The notes beneath the pieces were generated by a model. That model saw only the letters and a program-made list of their open reading frames with translations. It was not told where the DNA came from and did no database searches. DNA of 53,800 nt from Bacillota bacterium (GTDB taxonomy: Bacteria; Bacillota; Clostridia; Christensenellales; CAG-138), in NCBI GenBank assembly GCA_023459335.1, contig JAEWUO010000010.1:1-53800 (forward strand), read 5' to 3'. The position numbers and the translations under genes are program-made. Shown in pieces: positions 32,162-40,435 of the stretch; the first letter of the stretch is position 1; the number at the start of each line of letters is the position of its first letter.

Positions 32162-32205
32162 AACCCTAACCGTTTCTTTTTGTTTTTGATCGATCGATCC
32201 GCCGC

Positions 32206-33501
32206 TTACGAACGAACCAATTCGCCGATCATATCGTATTCCTCCGCGCGCGTCAGTCGTGCCGCGACGTAGCTCCCCGCGGGGAGTTCGCGCGAGCCTT
32301 CGAGACAGATTTTTCCGTCCACATCCGGCGTTTCGGCCTGGCTGCGCCCGTAAGCGCGCGTACCGTCAAACCCTTCGACCAGCACTTCGACCGCTCGTCC
32401 GACCCTGCGTTCGTTTCTTGCGCGGGACACCGCTCGTTGGGCTTCCATCAGGCGGCGCAAACGCTCCTGCCCGATTTTCTGCGGCACCTGATCCGGCAGA
32501 TTCGCCGCCGCGGTCCCCTCTTCGGGAGAAAAGGCGAACGCGCCGACGCGGTCGAACGGGTGCTCCGCGACAAACCGCAGCATGCGCTCGAAGAGTTCGT
32601 CCGTTTCACCGGGAAAACCGACCATCAGCGTGGTGCGCAGCGTGAATTCCGGCGCATTTGCCGCGACATAGTCCAGCACGCGGCGGATATGCGCCTGATC
32701 GCCTCTGCGGCGCATTCGGCGGAGCATCTCGTCCTCCGTGTGCTGCAGCGGCATGTCGAGGTAAGGGACGATCTTACCGCCCGCGCGGAACCGGTCGATC
32801 AGTTCCGGCGTGACCGTGTCCGGGTAGGTATACAGCACGCGCAGCCAATGAAGGCCGTCGATTCGCTCCAAACGGTCCAGCAGTTCGGTAAGCATCGGTC
32901 TGCCGCAGAGGTCGGCGCCGTAACCCGACGTATCCTGCGCGATCAGCGTCAGTTCCGTTACTCCGCCTTCCGCGAGGCGTCGCGCTTCGGCTTCGAGCGC
33001 TTCCATGGGTTCGCTGACAAGTCCGCCGCGGATGAGCGGAATCGCGCAGTAGGCGCAGCGGTTGTCGCAGCCGTCCGCGATGCGCAGGTATGCGCTGTAA
33101 AACGGGGTCGCGAGCACGCGCGGACTGTCCGGCCCGCAGTGCGGCGCATCCGATTTTCCGCCGAGCAGGCGGGGGAGCGTTTCATATTCGCGTACGCCGA
33201 GGAGCAGATCGATCTCCGGCATGGCTTCCCGCAGTTCTTCGTGGTATCGCTCCGAGAGGCATCCGGTGACGACGAGACGGCGGCAGGCGCCAGCGGTTTT
33301 ATATTGCGCCATTTCCAGAATGGTATCGATGGACTCCTGCTTCGCGCTCTCGATAAACCCGCACGTATTGACGATCAGGATTTCAGCTCCGGCGGGGTCG
33401 TTGGTAATTTGGTAACCCGCGCCTGCGAGGATGCCGAGCATGCGTTCGGTGTCCACCAGATTTTTCGCGCAGCCGAGCGAGATCACGCCGACGGTTTCCA
33501 T
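32206..33501 (-). CDS. rimO: Ribosomal protein S12 methylthiotransferase RimO
   Basis: 431 residues. The N-terminal UPF0004 domain (VISLGCAKNLVDTERMLG, VNTCGFIESAKQESID) distinguishes RimO from MiaB by its G-F-I-E-S-A-K. The radical-SAM Cys cluster is CDNRCAYC near residue 145-152, and a C-terminal TRAM domain is present (LVEGFDGTRAYGRSQAETPDVDGKI). It adds a methylthio group to the conserved Asp of S12 using two 4Fe-4S clusters. Confidence 0.96.
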   Translation of the reverse strand: METVGVISLGCAKNLVDTERMLGILAGAGYQITNDPAGAEILIVNTCGFIESAKQESIDTILEMAQYKTAGACRRLVVTGCLSERYHEELREAMPEIDLLLGVREYETLPRLLGGKSDAPHCGPDSPRVLATPFYSAYLRIADGCDNRCAYCAIPLIRGGLVSEPMEALEAEARRLAEGGVTELTLIAQDTSGYGADLCGRPMLTELLDRLERIDGLHWLRVLYTYPDTVTPELIDRFRAGGKIVPYLDMPLQHTEDEMLRRMRRRGDQAHIRRVLDYVAANAPEFTLRTTLMVGFPGETDELFERMLRFVAEHPFDRVGAFAFSPEEGTAAANLPDQVPQKIGQERLRRLMEAQRAVSRARNERRVGRAVEVLVEGFDGTRAYGRSQAETPDVDGKICLEGSRELPAGSYVAARLTRAEEYDMIGELVRS

Positions 33502-33544
33502 TGAGACAGTTACTCCTTATATTCGATCGAAACCCGTGGCGGGG

Positions 33545-36253
33545 TTACTCGTCGTCATGATAAAAGTTCATCATGGGGTTTGGCTCGCGTTCGCGCGCGG
33601 GCGGCTCCGCGACGGGCGATCCGTCTCCGAATAGTTCTTCGAGCTGCGCGCGCTTGATCAGCACCTCGCGCGCCTTGCTGCCGTTAAAACCGGAGACGTA
33701 ACCCTTCTGCTCCATGATGTCGATGAGGCGCGAGGCGCGCGCGTAACCCACGCGAAGCCTGCGCTGCACCATGCTGGTGCTCGCCTGCCCGTGCTCGAAG
33801 ACCACGCGCACGGCCTCGCCCAGCAGTTCGTCGTCCTGTTTGCCTTCACCGAATGCGCCGCCGGTAGCGCCGCTTTTTTCCATTGCGGAAACGTCGTCCA
33901 GAATCTGGTCGTCGAATACCGGACGGTTTGTAACGACGCGGAAGTGGGCGACGATGCGCTCGACTTCCTCGTCCGACACAAAGGCACACTGAAGGCGCGT
34001 GGGTTTTGCCGATCCGTCCGGATGGAAGAGCATGTCGCCGTGGCCGAGCAGCTTTTCCGCGCCGCCCATGTCGAGGATGATGCGGCTGTTGGTCGCGGTG
34101 CTGACCGCGAACGCGGCGCGCGAGGGGATATTCGCCTTGATGAGGCCGGTGATGACCGTCGCGTCCGGCCGCTGTGTTGCGAGGATCAGGTGGATGCCCG
34201 CCGCGCGGCCCAGCTGCGCGATGCGGCGAATGCTGTCCTCCACTTCTTCCGGCGCGATCATCATGAGCTCGGCCAGCTCGTCGATGATGACCACGATGCG
34301 CGGCAGTTTCTCCTGCGGCTTGCCCACCCGTTCGTTGTAGCGGTCGATATTGCGCGCGTTTTCCGCGGAGAAGAGCTTGTATCGGTCGGTCATCTCCTTG
34401 ACCGCCCAGCGCATAGCGCCCGCGGCCTTCTTCGGTTCGGTGACGACGGGGATCAGCAGGTGCGGCAGGGAACCGTACATCGTCATCTCGACCATCTTGG
34501 GGTCGACGAGGATGAAGCGCACGTCCTGCGGCGATGATTTATAGATCATCGAAACGATGATGTCGTTGATGCACACGCTCTTGCCGGAGCCGGTCGCGCC
34601 GGCGATCAGCATATGCGGCATGCGCGTCAGGTCGGCGACGATGATCTTTCCGCTTGCTTCCCGTCCGAGCGCCATGGTTACGGGGGAAGCGCTGTTTTTA
34701 AACTCCTTGCTTTCCAATATATCCCGGAGTACGACGAGCGTGGAGCCCTTGTTCGGAATCTCGATACCGATCGCGTTCTTGCCGGGGATCGGAGCCTCCA
34801 TGCGCAGGCGGGGCGCCGCGAGCGCCATGGTAATATCGTTTTGCAGCGCCGTGATGCGCGAGATACGCGTGCCAGGCGCGGGCTGGATCTCGATGCGCGT
34901 CAGCGCGGGTCCTACGGCGATGTTGGTCACCGTCGCGCCGATGTGGAAATTCTGAAGCGTTTCGATCAATATCTGGGCCTTTTCTTCCGGCGTGTCGTTG
35001 TCTTCGTCCTTCTGCGCGCCGGGTTTATTGAGCAGATCCATCGAAGGCGCGTGGTATTTTCCGTCGCCTACGATGACCTCCGGTTTTGTTTTATGCGATT
35101 CGATGGGGATCTGCTTGACGCCGGGCTGGCGCGCGGGCATTCCCGAACGGGATGCGGACGCCGCTTTTGCGTCTGCCTTCGCGGGTTTCGAGGGCGTTTT
35201 CGCGCCGAAAAGCGAAGCGGTATCGGGCAGAGGCGCGGCGAGCCTGGGGGCGTTCGCGCCGCCTTTTTTCACCGCGAACGGAACGTCGTCCCCCGGCTCA
35301 AAGTCGTTGTCGTCCCAGATATCGCTTGTGACCTTCTGCACCGGTTTCGGCTGCGCCTTCAGGCCGCTTTTTGTATGGAACTCTCCCGACTGTTCGCCGA
35401 AGGCTTTCAGTTCCGCGTCTTTTGCGGATAATGCGTTTTTCTTTTTCGATTTCGTCGGCTTCTCAAACAGATCGATCACGGGTTCCGGCTCTGCATTCGT
35501 CCGCTTGCCTTTTGCCTTTGCGGACGACGAGGCTGCGGGCACTGTGCCGCGCTTGCCTCCTGCGGGGAGCCGAGGATTTTCGTCCTCCAGCGTGAGTGTA
35601 AACATCTGGCGATCGTCGCGGGATTCATATGCGACGTCTTTGTCGCGGGAATTTTCAACCGCGTCCACGACCTTCTGCGTAAGAAGATTGGACGCATCTT
35701 TCAGCGAAAAACCCGTGATCTTGATCACACAGACGATCAATAGCGCGATGCTGGTGATAAATGCCAGCGCCGATCCGCCGAGCTTGAGCAGCAGATAACT
35801 CAGGGCCGCGCCGATAAAGCCGCCGCCGAGGTGCGCGTTCTGGCCGACGGACAGCGCTTCGTTGATATAATCCATATAAGGCGTGATCTCCACCGACTTT
35901 CCGCGCGCGGTGGTGAAGAACGTGACCAGCGCGAAAAAACTCAGAAGCAGATACCAGCCGGACCCGTTCAGGCGCGCGTTGGTGCTGCCCTTAATATAGA
36001 TGATCCCGACACCGATCAGTATGACGGGCAGCAGGTAGGCGACCAGTCCGATCATACCGAAGAGCGCTTTCCCGAGCATTTCGCCGAGATAGCCGGTGGC
36101 GGAGAAAAAGAGGTACGCGGCGGAGAGAATACCAGCGGCGATCAGTAAAACGCCGCTCGCTTCGGACGCGGCTTTATCGCGCGACGAAGCGGTATTTCTC
36201 GTGCCGGTGGATTTCCTGCCGCCGGATGTTTCGTTGCCTGCTTTGGATGCCAA
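33545..36253 (-). CDS. ftsK: DNA translocase FtsK/SpoIIIE
   Basis: 902 residues from a TTG at 36,253. Four to five membrane helices lie in the first 190 residues. A long Lys/Pro/Ala-rich linker follows, then the motor with Walker A GATGSGKS near residue 555 and Walker B VVIIDELAELM. The C-terminal gamma winged-helix (LVQ/STSMVQRRLRVGYARASRLIDIMEQKGYV) reads orientation signals in DNA. It pumps chromosomal DNA across the division or sporulation septum. First gene of the leftward string ending with recA. Confidence 0.97.
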   Translation of the reverse strand: MASKAGNETSGGRKSTGTRNTASSRDKAASEASGVLLIAAGILSAAYLFFSATGYLGEMLGKALFGMIGLVAYLLPVILIGVGIIYIKGSTNARLNGSGWYLLLSFFALVTFFTTARGKSVEITPYMDYINEALSVGQNAHLGGGFIGAALSYLLLKLGGSALAFITSIALLIVCVIKITGFSLKDASNLLTQKVVDAVENSRDKDVAYESRDDRQMFTLTLEDENPRLPAGGKRGTVPAASSSAKAKGKRTNAEPEPVIDLFEKPTKSKKKNALSAKDAELKAFGEQSGEFHTKSGLKAQPKPVQKVTSDIWDDNDFEPGDDVPFAVKKGGANAPRLAAPLPDTASLFGAKTPSKPAKADAKAASASRSGMPARQPGVKQIPIESHKTKPEVIVGDGKYHAPSMDLLNKPGAQKDEDNDTPEEKAQILIETLQNFHIGATVTNIAVGPALTRIEIQPAPGTRISRITALQNDITMALAAPRLRMEAPIPGKNAIGIEIPNKGSTLVVLRDILESKEFKNSASPVTMALGREASGKIIVADLTRMPHMLIAGATGSGKSVCINDIIVSMIYKSSPQDVRFILVDPKMVEMTMYGSLPHLLIPVVTEPKKAAGAMRWAVKEMTDRYKLFSAENARNIDRYNERVGKPQEKLPRIVVIIDELAELMMIAPEEVEDSIRRIAQLGRAAGIHLILATQRPDATVITGLIKANIPSRAAFAVSTATNSRIILDMGGAEKLLGHGDMLFHPDGSAKPTRLQCAFVSDEEVERIVAHFRVVTNRPVFDDQILDDVSAMEKSGATGGAFGEGKQDDELLGEAVRVVFEHGQASTSMVQRRLRVGYARASRLIDIMEQKGYVSGFNGSKAREVLIKRAQLEELFGDGSPVAEPPAREREPNPMMNFYHDDE

Positions 36254-36447
36254 AGATTATTTCAATCCTTTCTTTTTTATCAGCAAGTTCGTTTTGTGCG
36301 CCGTCTCGGAAAATTCCGCCATGGGATTGAGAAGCGGATATTTCTCCAACATAACGAATCAATTATACAACATGTTGCGGTTTCCTGCAACGCAAGGCAC
36401 AGGATGCTATTTTCTTTTACAATTCAAAAAAACGGGCTTTCGTTTGC

Positions 36448-36476
36448 TTGTCAGAGAATTCAGAATGCGATATACT
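36448..36476 (+). promoter_or_regulatory. Promoter of the SIMPL lipoprotein gene
   Basis: TTGTCA (36,448-36,453), 17-base spacer, TATACT (36,471-36,476). The leader to the start is about 125 bases and contains a triple tandem repeat. The remaining part of the 36,254-36,605 gap holds the ftsK upstream region and no gene. Confidence 0.75.
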
Positions 36477-36512
36477 CTGAAAGAAACAAATACGCACGCC
36501 GGACGCGGTGAT

Positions 36513-36554
36513 CCGGAAACATTTATCCGGAAACATTTATCCGGAAACATTTAT
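36513..36554 (+). repeat. Three perfect tandem copies of a 14-bp unit
   Basis: ccggaaacatttat at 36,513, 36,527 and 36,541, in the transcribed leader of the lipoprotein gene. A small hairpin, tccgc-cga-gcgga, follows at about 36,572. Confidence 0.95.
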
Positions 36555-36605
36555 TTAATATTCAAGAAGCCTCCGCCGAGCGGAGCAAACGGAGGGAAGA
36601 TCGCG

Positions 36606-37373
36606 TTGAATCAAAGCAATTCAGTCCGCCGCAAAGCAACCCGTGTCATCATTTACCTCGCGCTTGCGCTGGCGATGATTTTTTCATTCGCGGCGTGCAA
36701 AGAGGAATCGGATATCACACCGGGCCCGACCGCAAAGCCGGTACAGCCGTCGGTGGTCGTCAATAACGAAGCCGCCGAACCGGAGCATAACATCGTGGTC
36801 GGCGGCTACGGCGAGGTAATTGCCAAGCCTGATTTTTCGACCATTACGATCGTCGTGACGGGAAAGAGCGCAACCTCCGAAGAAGCCGCCGCCAACTGCG
36901 ATGCCGCAGCCCAGCAGGTAAAAGAGATTGCGACTGCGCAGAATGTGCTGGAAAAGAATATGACCGCTTCGGGCGTGACGCTCAGTTCCATCACGCGGGA
37001 GAACGACGGCGCGGTGACGGGTTATGTCGCGCGGGAAACGATCACGATTACGGAAAGCAACGTCGACCGCGTCAACGGAATCCTTTCTCCGATCATCGAC
37101 GCGAAGATCATCGAAAGCTATGAGGTGACATACAGCCTGCTCGACGCGTCCAAAGCATACAACGGCGCCCTGGCGGCGGCAATGACGGATGCGCAGGAAA
37201 AGGCGCAGGCGATTGCCGATGCGGGCGGCGTTATATTAGGCCCCGTCGTCTCCGTCTCCGAAGCGCCGGTCGAAAGCCGGCTGACGGGGATTACGTTCAC
37301 GAGCAGCTCCATTTCGGTCACGGCGAATCTGACCGTGACGTATCTGATCAAGGGCGTAGTGCTGCAGGAATAA
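36606..37373 (+). CDS. SIMPL-domain (DUF541) lipoprotein
   Basis: 255 residues from a TTG at 36,606, 8-9 bases after GGAGG; the frame is open further upstream but without a ribosome site. The start has a basic n-region, a hydrophobic stretch (VIIYLALALAMIFSF) and the lipobox AAC with Cys near residue 31. The rest is a SIMPL domain (VVGGYGEVIAKPDFSTITIVVTGKSATSEEAAANCDAAAQQV..., ending VTANLTVTYLI). The mature protein is membrane-anchored outside the cell. The family is of unknown function, often linked to oxidative or envelope stress. Confidence 0.85.
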   Translation: MNQSNSVRRKATRVIIYLALALAMIFSFAACKEESDITPGPTAKPVQPSVVVNNEAAEPEHNIVVGGYGEVIAKPDFSTITIVVTGKSATSEEAAANCDAAAQQVKEIATAQNVLEKNMTASGVTLSSITRENDGAVTGYVARETITITESNVDRVNGILSPIIDAKIIESYEVTYSLLDASKAYNGALAAAMTDAQEKAQAIADAGGVILGPVVSVSEAPVESRLTGITFTSSSISVTANLTVTYLIKGVVLQE

Positions 37374-37386
37374 TCTATTTATAGTA

Positions 37387-37418
37387 AAAAACGACGGGGA
37401 AAACCCCGTCGCTTTTTT
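37387..37418. terminator. Bidirectional terminator between SIMPL gene and radC
   Basis: cgacgggg-aaaa-ccccgtcg with a 5' A-run and 3' TTTTTT after one C. Confidence 0.95.
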
Positions 37419-37442
37419 GATATGCGTATGAGCGCGAACGCG

Positions 37443-38228
37443 TCAATACGGCTCCATTACCTTTAACAATGCGTTGGACTGCGCGGCCTGATGCGACCGG
37501 TAGTCCGAAAGGGAAAACACCTTCGCTTCGCCGCCGGGGACGGCGATGACCGCGCCGGCCGAAAAACTGTAGGCGTATTCGCCACCGACAACGATATGGT
37601 CGAACAGCTGCACGCCGATGCTTTCGAGCGCGGCCCGGACGGAGGCGGTGGTTTCTTCGTCCGCACGGGACGGGGAAGGATCGCCGGATGGGTGGTTGTG
37701 AATCAGAAGGATACCGTGCGCGCGCCGCAAAAGGGCGATCTCCGCAATGTTGCGCGGATAGATCTGCGCTTCGGCGAGCGAACCGTCCTGCAGGTGTTCA
37801 CAGCTTTGGACGACTTTTTTGGCGTTGAGACAGACGGCGAGCACGGTTTCATACGTGTGCAGCGAAAGCTGGGCGACCGCGTATCTCGCGGCGTCCACGG
37901 GCGAGGCGAGACGGATGGCGCCGCGCGTGTCTGCCAGGCGCCGCAGGCGAAGGCGACGAAACAGGTCGCCCTGCATCCGCAGAAAAACCGCCGCGCTCTC
38001 GCCGACGCCCTCGATCTGCATGAGCTGCGGGATCTCCGCGGTGACCACGCCCTCGAGCGATCCGAAACGCAAGAGCAGCCGGTGTGCAAGTTCGTTGGTA
38101 TCCCTGCGCGGGATGGCATAGGTTAAAAGAAGCTCCAGAAACTGGTGATCCAGAAAAGCCTCCGCGCCCTGTGTTCTGTACTGTTCGCGAATGCGTTCGC
38201 GATGTCCGCTGTGAATGGAATCCGGCAT
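37443..38228 (-). CDS. radC: RadC-family JAMM protein
   Basis: 261 residues from the ATG at 38,228 (GGGAGG upstream); the longer frame to 38,315 lacks a ribosome site. A helix-hairpin-helix-like N-terminus (QFLELLLTYAIPRRDTNELAHRLLLRFGSL...IEGVGESAA) precedes the JAMM metal motif HNHPSGDPSPSRAD in the last third. The family was once tied to DNA repair; the actual activity is unresolved. Convergent with the lipoprotein gene. Confidence 0.95.
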   Translation of the reverse strand: MPDSIHSGHRERIREQYRTQGAEAFLDHQFLELLLTYAIPRRDTNELAHRLLLRFGSLEGVVTAEIPQLMQIEGVGESAAVFLRMQGDLFRRLRLRRLADTRGAIRLASPVDAARYAVAQLSLHTYETVLAVCLNAKKVVQSCEHLQDGSLAEAQIYPRNIAEIALLRRAHGILLIHNHPSGDPSPSRADEETTASVRAALESIGVQLFDHIVVGGEYAYSFSAGAVIAVPGGEAKVFSLSDYRSHQAAQSNALLKVMEPY

Positions 38229-38339
38229 AGTTCGCCTCCCGCAGATTGCGCTTCCAGTATAGAGGATAACGAAAATCATGTCAAAAGATACCGTATCGTG
38301 AATTGTTTGCAACATGTGGCTGTATTTTCGCCGTAACTC

Positions 38340-38368
38340 TTGTAAAACAAAATCGATACGGGTAGAAT
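38340..38368 (+). promoter_or_regulatory. tilS promoter
   Basis: TTGTAA (38,340-38,345), 17-base spacer, TAGAAT (38,363-38,368). Transcription would start about 10 bases before the ATG at 38,385. Confidence 0.7.
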
Positions 38369-38384
38369 AGCACTATATTTCATT

Positions 38385-39755
38385 ATGGAGATTTATGCGG
38401 TGATTCATGGGCCAGGGCGCTTGTTCGGTGAAAAAGAACTGGCCGCCTGCGGATGCGGCCCGGAGACGAGGGCGCTCGTCGCCTTCTCCGGCGGGGCGGA
38501 TTCCACCGCGCTCCTGCTCTCAATGCGCGAGCTCTTTCTGGAGCGCAGGATCGGCGGGCTGTTCGCCGCACACCTGAACCACGGCATCCGCGGGGAAAAC
38601 GCTTCTCGCGACAGCAGATTCTGCGAAGAGTTTTGCAGCGAACGGGACATCCCGCTGGCGGTCGAAACAGCGGACGTACCGGCTTATGCGAAAACGCGAG
38701 GCCAGTCGCTAGAACAGGCGGCGCGCGAGGTGCGGTATGAATTCCTGGAGCGCGCCCGATGCTCTTTTCTCGCCGATGTGATCGTTACCGCGCACCACCG
38801 GGACGATCAGGCGGAGACGGTGCTGCTGCACCTGATCCGCGGCAGCGGGACCGGCGGGCTTTCAGGCATGAAACCGCGAAACGGCCGCATCGTCCGACCT
38901 ATGCTGAACGCAGGCCGCGAAGAGATACTCCGCTATCTCGCGGAACGAAACGTTTCTTATTGCGAGGACGAGACCAACGCGGAGAACGGTGCGGCGCGAA
39001 ACCGAATCCGAAACGAACTGCTGCCGGTTCTTTGCGCATATAATCCGAACATCGCGGAAGCGCTTTGCAGAACCGCCGCGCTCTGCGCGGAGGACGACGC
39101 GTATCTGGCACAGCTCTCCGGGCAGGCCGAGCAGGAAATCCTGTTCGGCGAGGGTCTTGACCGGGCCGGTCTGGTCGGATTTCCGACTCCGATTGCGACC
39201 CGGATCCTGCACAGAAGGCTCTACGCGCTGAACGGGTGCGTTGCAGAATCGGATATCCGCCGTGTGCTTGCGCTGGCGCAGGCGCAAACCGGAACGAAGA
39301 TCGAACTGCCCAACGGACGGCACGCGTGGACGGATGCGCGGGCGCTGTATCTGGGCGATTATCCGGAGGCGAACGCGTACGAGGTTCCGTTCGCGGCGGA
39401 AGGGAAGACCGTTACTCCGCGCGGCTTACTGAAAAGCGAGCGCGTGAACCGCTGGCAAAAGCCGCGTGACGGAAACGAAGCGTATCTTGACTGTTCCGCG
39501 CTGCCGCAGGTGCTTTGCGTTCGTTCCCGCAGGGACGGGGACCGGTTTTATCCGCTCGGTGCGCCGGGGGAGAAAAAGCTGAGCGACGTATTCATCGACC
39601 GGAAGATTCCGAAGGAACGGCGCGACGTGCCGCTGCTCTGCGCTGGAGACGATGTCTATTACGTATCGGGGATCGGATGCTCGGAACTTGCCAAGGTCAG
39701 AGACGATACGCGGGAGATTCTCCATATTATTTACAACAGGGGGGATTGGGGTTGA
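38385..39755 (+). CDS. tilS: tRNA(Ile)-lysidine synthase
   Basis: 456 residues from the ATG at 38,385. The PP-loop ATP motif SGGADS is at residues 35-40, followed by HLNHGIRGENASRD, the AREVRYEFLE helix and DDQAETVLLHLIRGSGTGGLSGM. The C-terminal TilS domain (ALPQVLCVRSRRDGDRFYPLGAPGEKKLSDVFIDRKIPKERRDVPLL) is complete. It attaches lysine to C34 of the CAU-anticodon tRNA-Ile. The ATG has no ribosome site and lies almost at the mRNA 5' end; a GTG at 38,400 has GGAG 9 bases upstream and may be the true start. Overlaps hpt. Confidence 0.95.
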   Translation: MEIYAVIHGPGRLFGEKELAACGCGPETRALVAFSGGADSTALLLSMRELFLERRIGGLFAAHLNHGIRGENASRDSRFCEEFCSERDIPLAVETADVPAYAKTRGQSLEQAAREVRYEFLERARCSFLADVIVTAHHRDDQAETVLLHLIRGSGTGGLSGMKPRNGRIVRPMLNAGREEILRYLAERNVSYCEDETNAENGAARNRIRNELLPVLCAYNPNIAEALCRTAALCAEDDAYLAQLSGQAEQEILFGEGLDRAGLVGFPTPIATRILHRRLYALNGCVAESDIRRVLALAQAQTGTKIELPNGRHAWTDARALYLGDYPEANAYEVPFAAEGKTVTPRGLLKSERVNRWQKPRDGNEAYLDCSALPQVLCVRSRRDGDRFYPLGAPGEKKLSDVFIDRKIPKERRDVPLLCAGDDVYYVSGIGCSELAKVRDDTREILHIIYNRGDWG

Positions 39756-40318
39756 GTAAGCTGATCAAACACGACGATATCGCGAAGGTGCTCTTCTCCG
39801 AAGAGGAAATTAAAAAGCGCATCGCGGAACTCGGCGCGGAACTGAAAAGGGATTATTCGGATGTGGAAGGCGATATTGTGCTGATCTGCATCCTCAAAGG
39901 CGCGGTCATGTTCTTCGCGGATCTTGCCCGCACGATGGACCTGAGCCTGCAGATGGAATTTATGGGCATCTCCAGCTATGGCAACGAGCAGAGGACGAGC
40001 GGCATCGTGCGCATCACGAAGGACATCGACACGTCTATCATGGGAAAGCACGTGATCATCGCCGAGGACATTATGGACAGCGGCCTGACGCTGGCGCATC
40101 TGACAAAGCTGCTGGAGAGCCGCGAACCCGCGTCGATTAAGATCTGCTGCCTGCTGGACAAACCATCCCGCAGGGAGGCGGACATCAAGCCGGATTACTG
40201 CGGATTTACCATACCAAACGAATTCGTCGTGGGCTACGGCCTCGATTATAACGGCTTTTTTCGCAACCTGCCGTATGTCGGCGTGCTGAAGCCATCGGTA
40301 TACCGGATCGAAGATTGA
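39752..40318 (+). CDS. hpt: Hypoxanthine(-guanine) phosphoribosyltransferase
   Basis: 188 residues from a TTG at 39,752 that overlaps the tilS stop, with a G-rich ribosome site. The PRPP motif is HVIIAEDIMDSGLTLAHL, with KGAVMFFADLAR earlier and FVVGYGLDYNGFFRNLPYVGVLKP at the end. It converts hypoxanthine or guanine plus PRPP to IMP or GMP. The tilS-hpt-ftsH order is conserved in Bacillota. Confidence 0.96.
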   Translation: MSKLIKHDDIAKVLFSEEEIKKRIAELGAELKRDYSDVEGDIVLICILKGAVMFFADLARTMDLSLQMEFMGISSYGNEQRTSGIVRITKDIDTSIMGKHVIIAEDIMDSGLTLAHLTKLLESREPASIKICCLLDKPSRREADIKPDYCGFTIPNEFVVGYGLDYNGFFRNLPYVGVLKPSVYRIED

Positions 40319-40435
40319 TCCAATCGCTTGCAGGATGGAATAAAGAATAACAAGAGACGGATCGGATCGGCGTATCGCCGTCCGAATCGGGCGGCGGGAC
40401 GGCAAGCGCGTCCGCTGCGGATGGAGGAAATTTCG

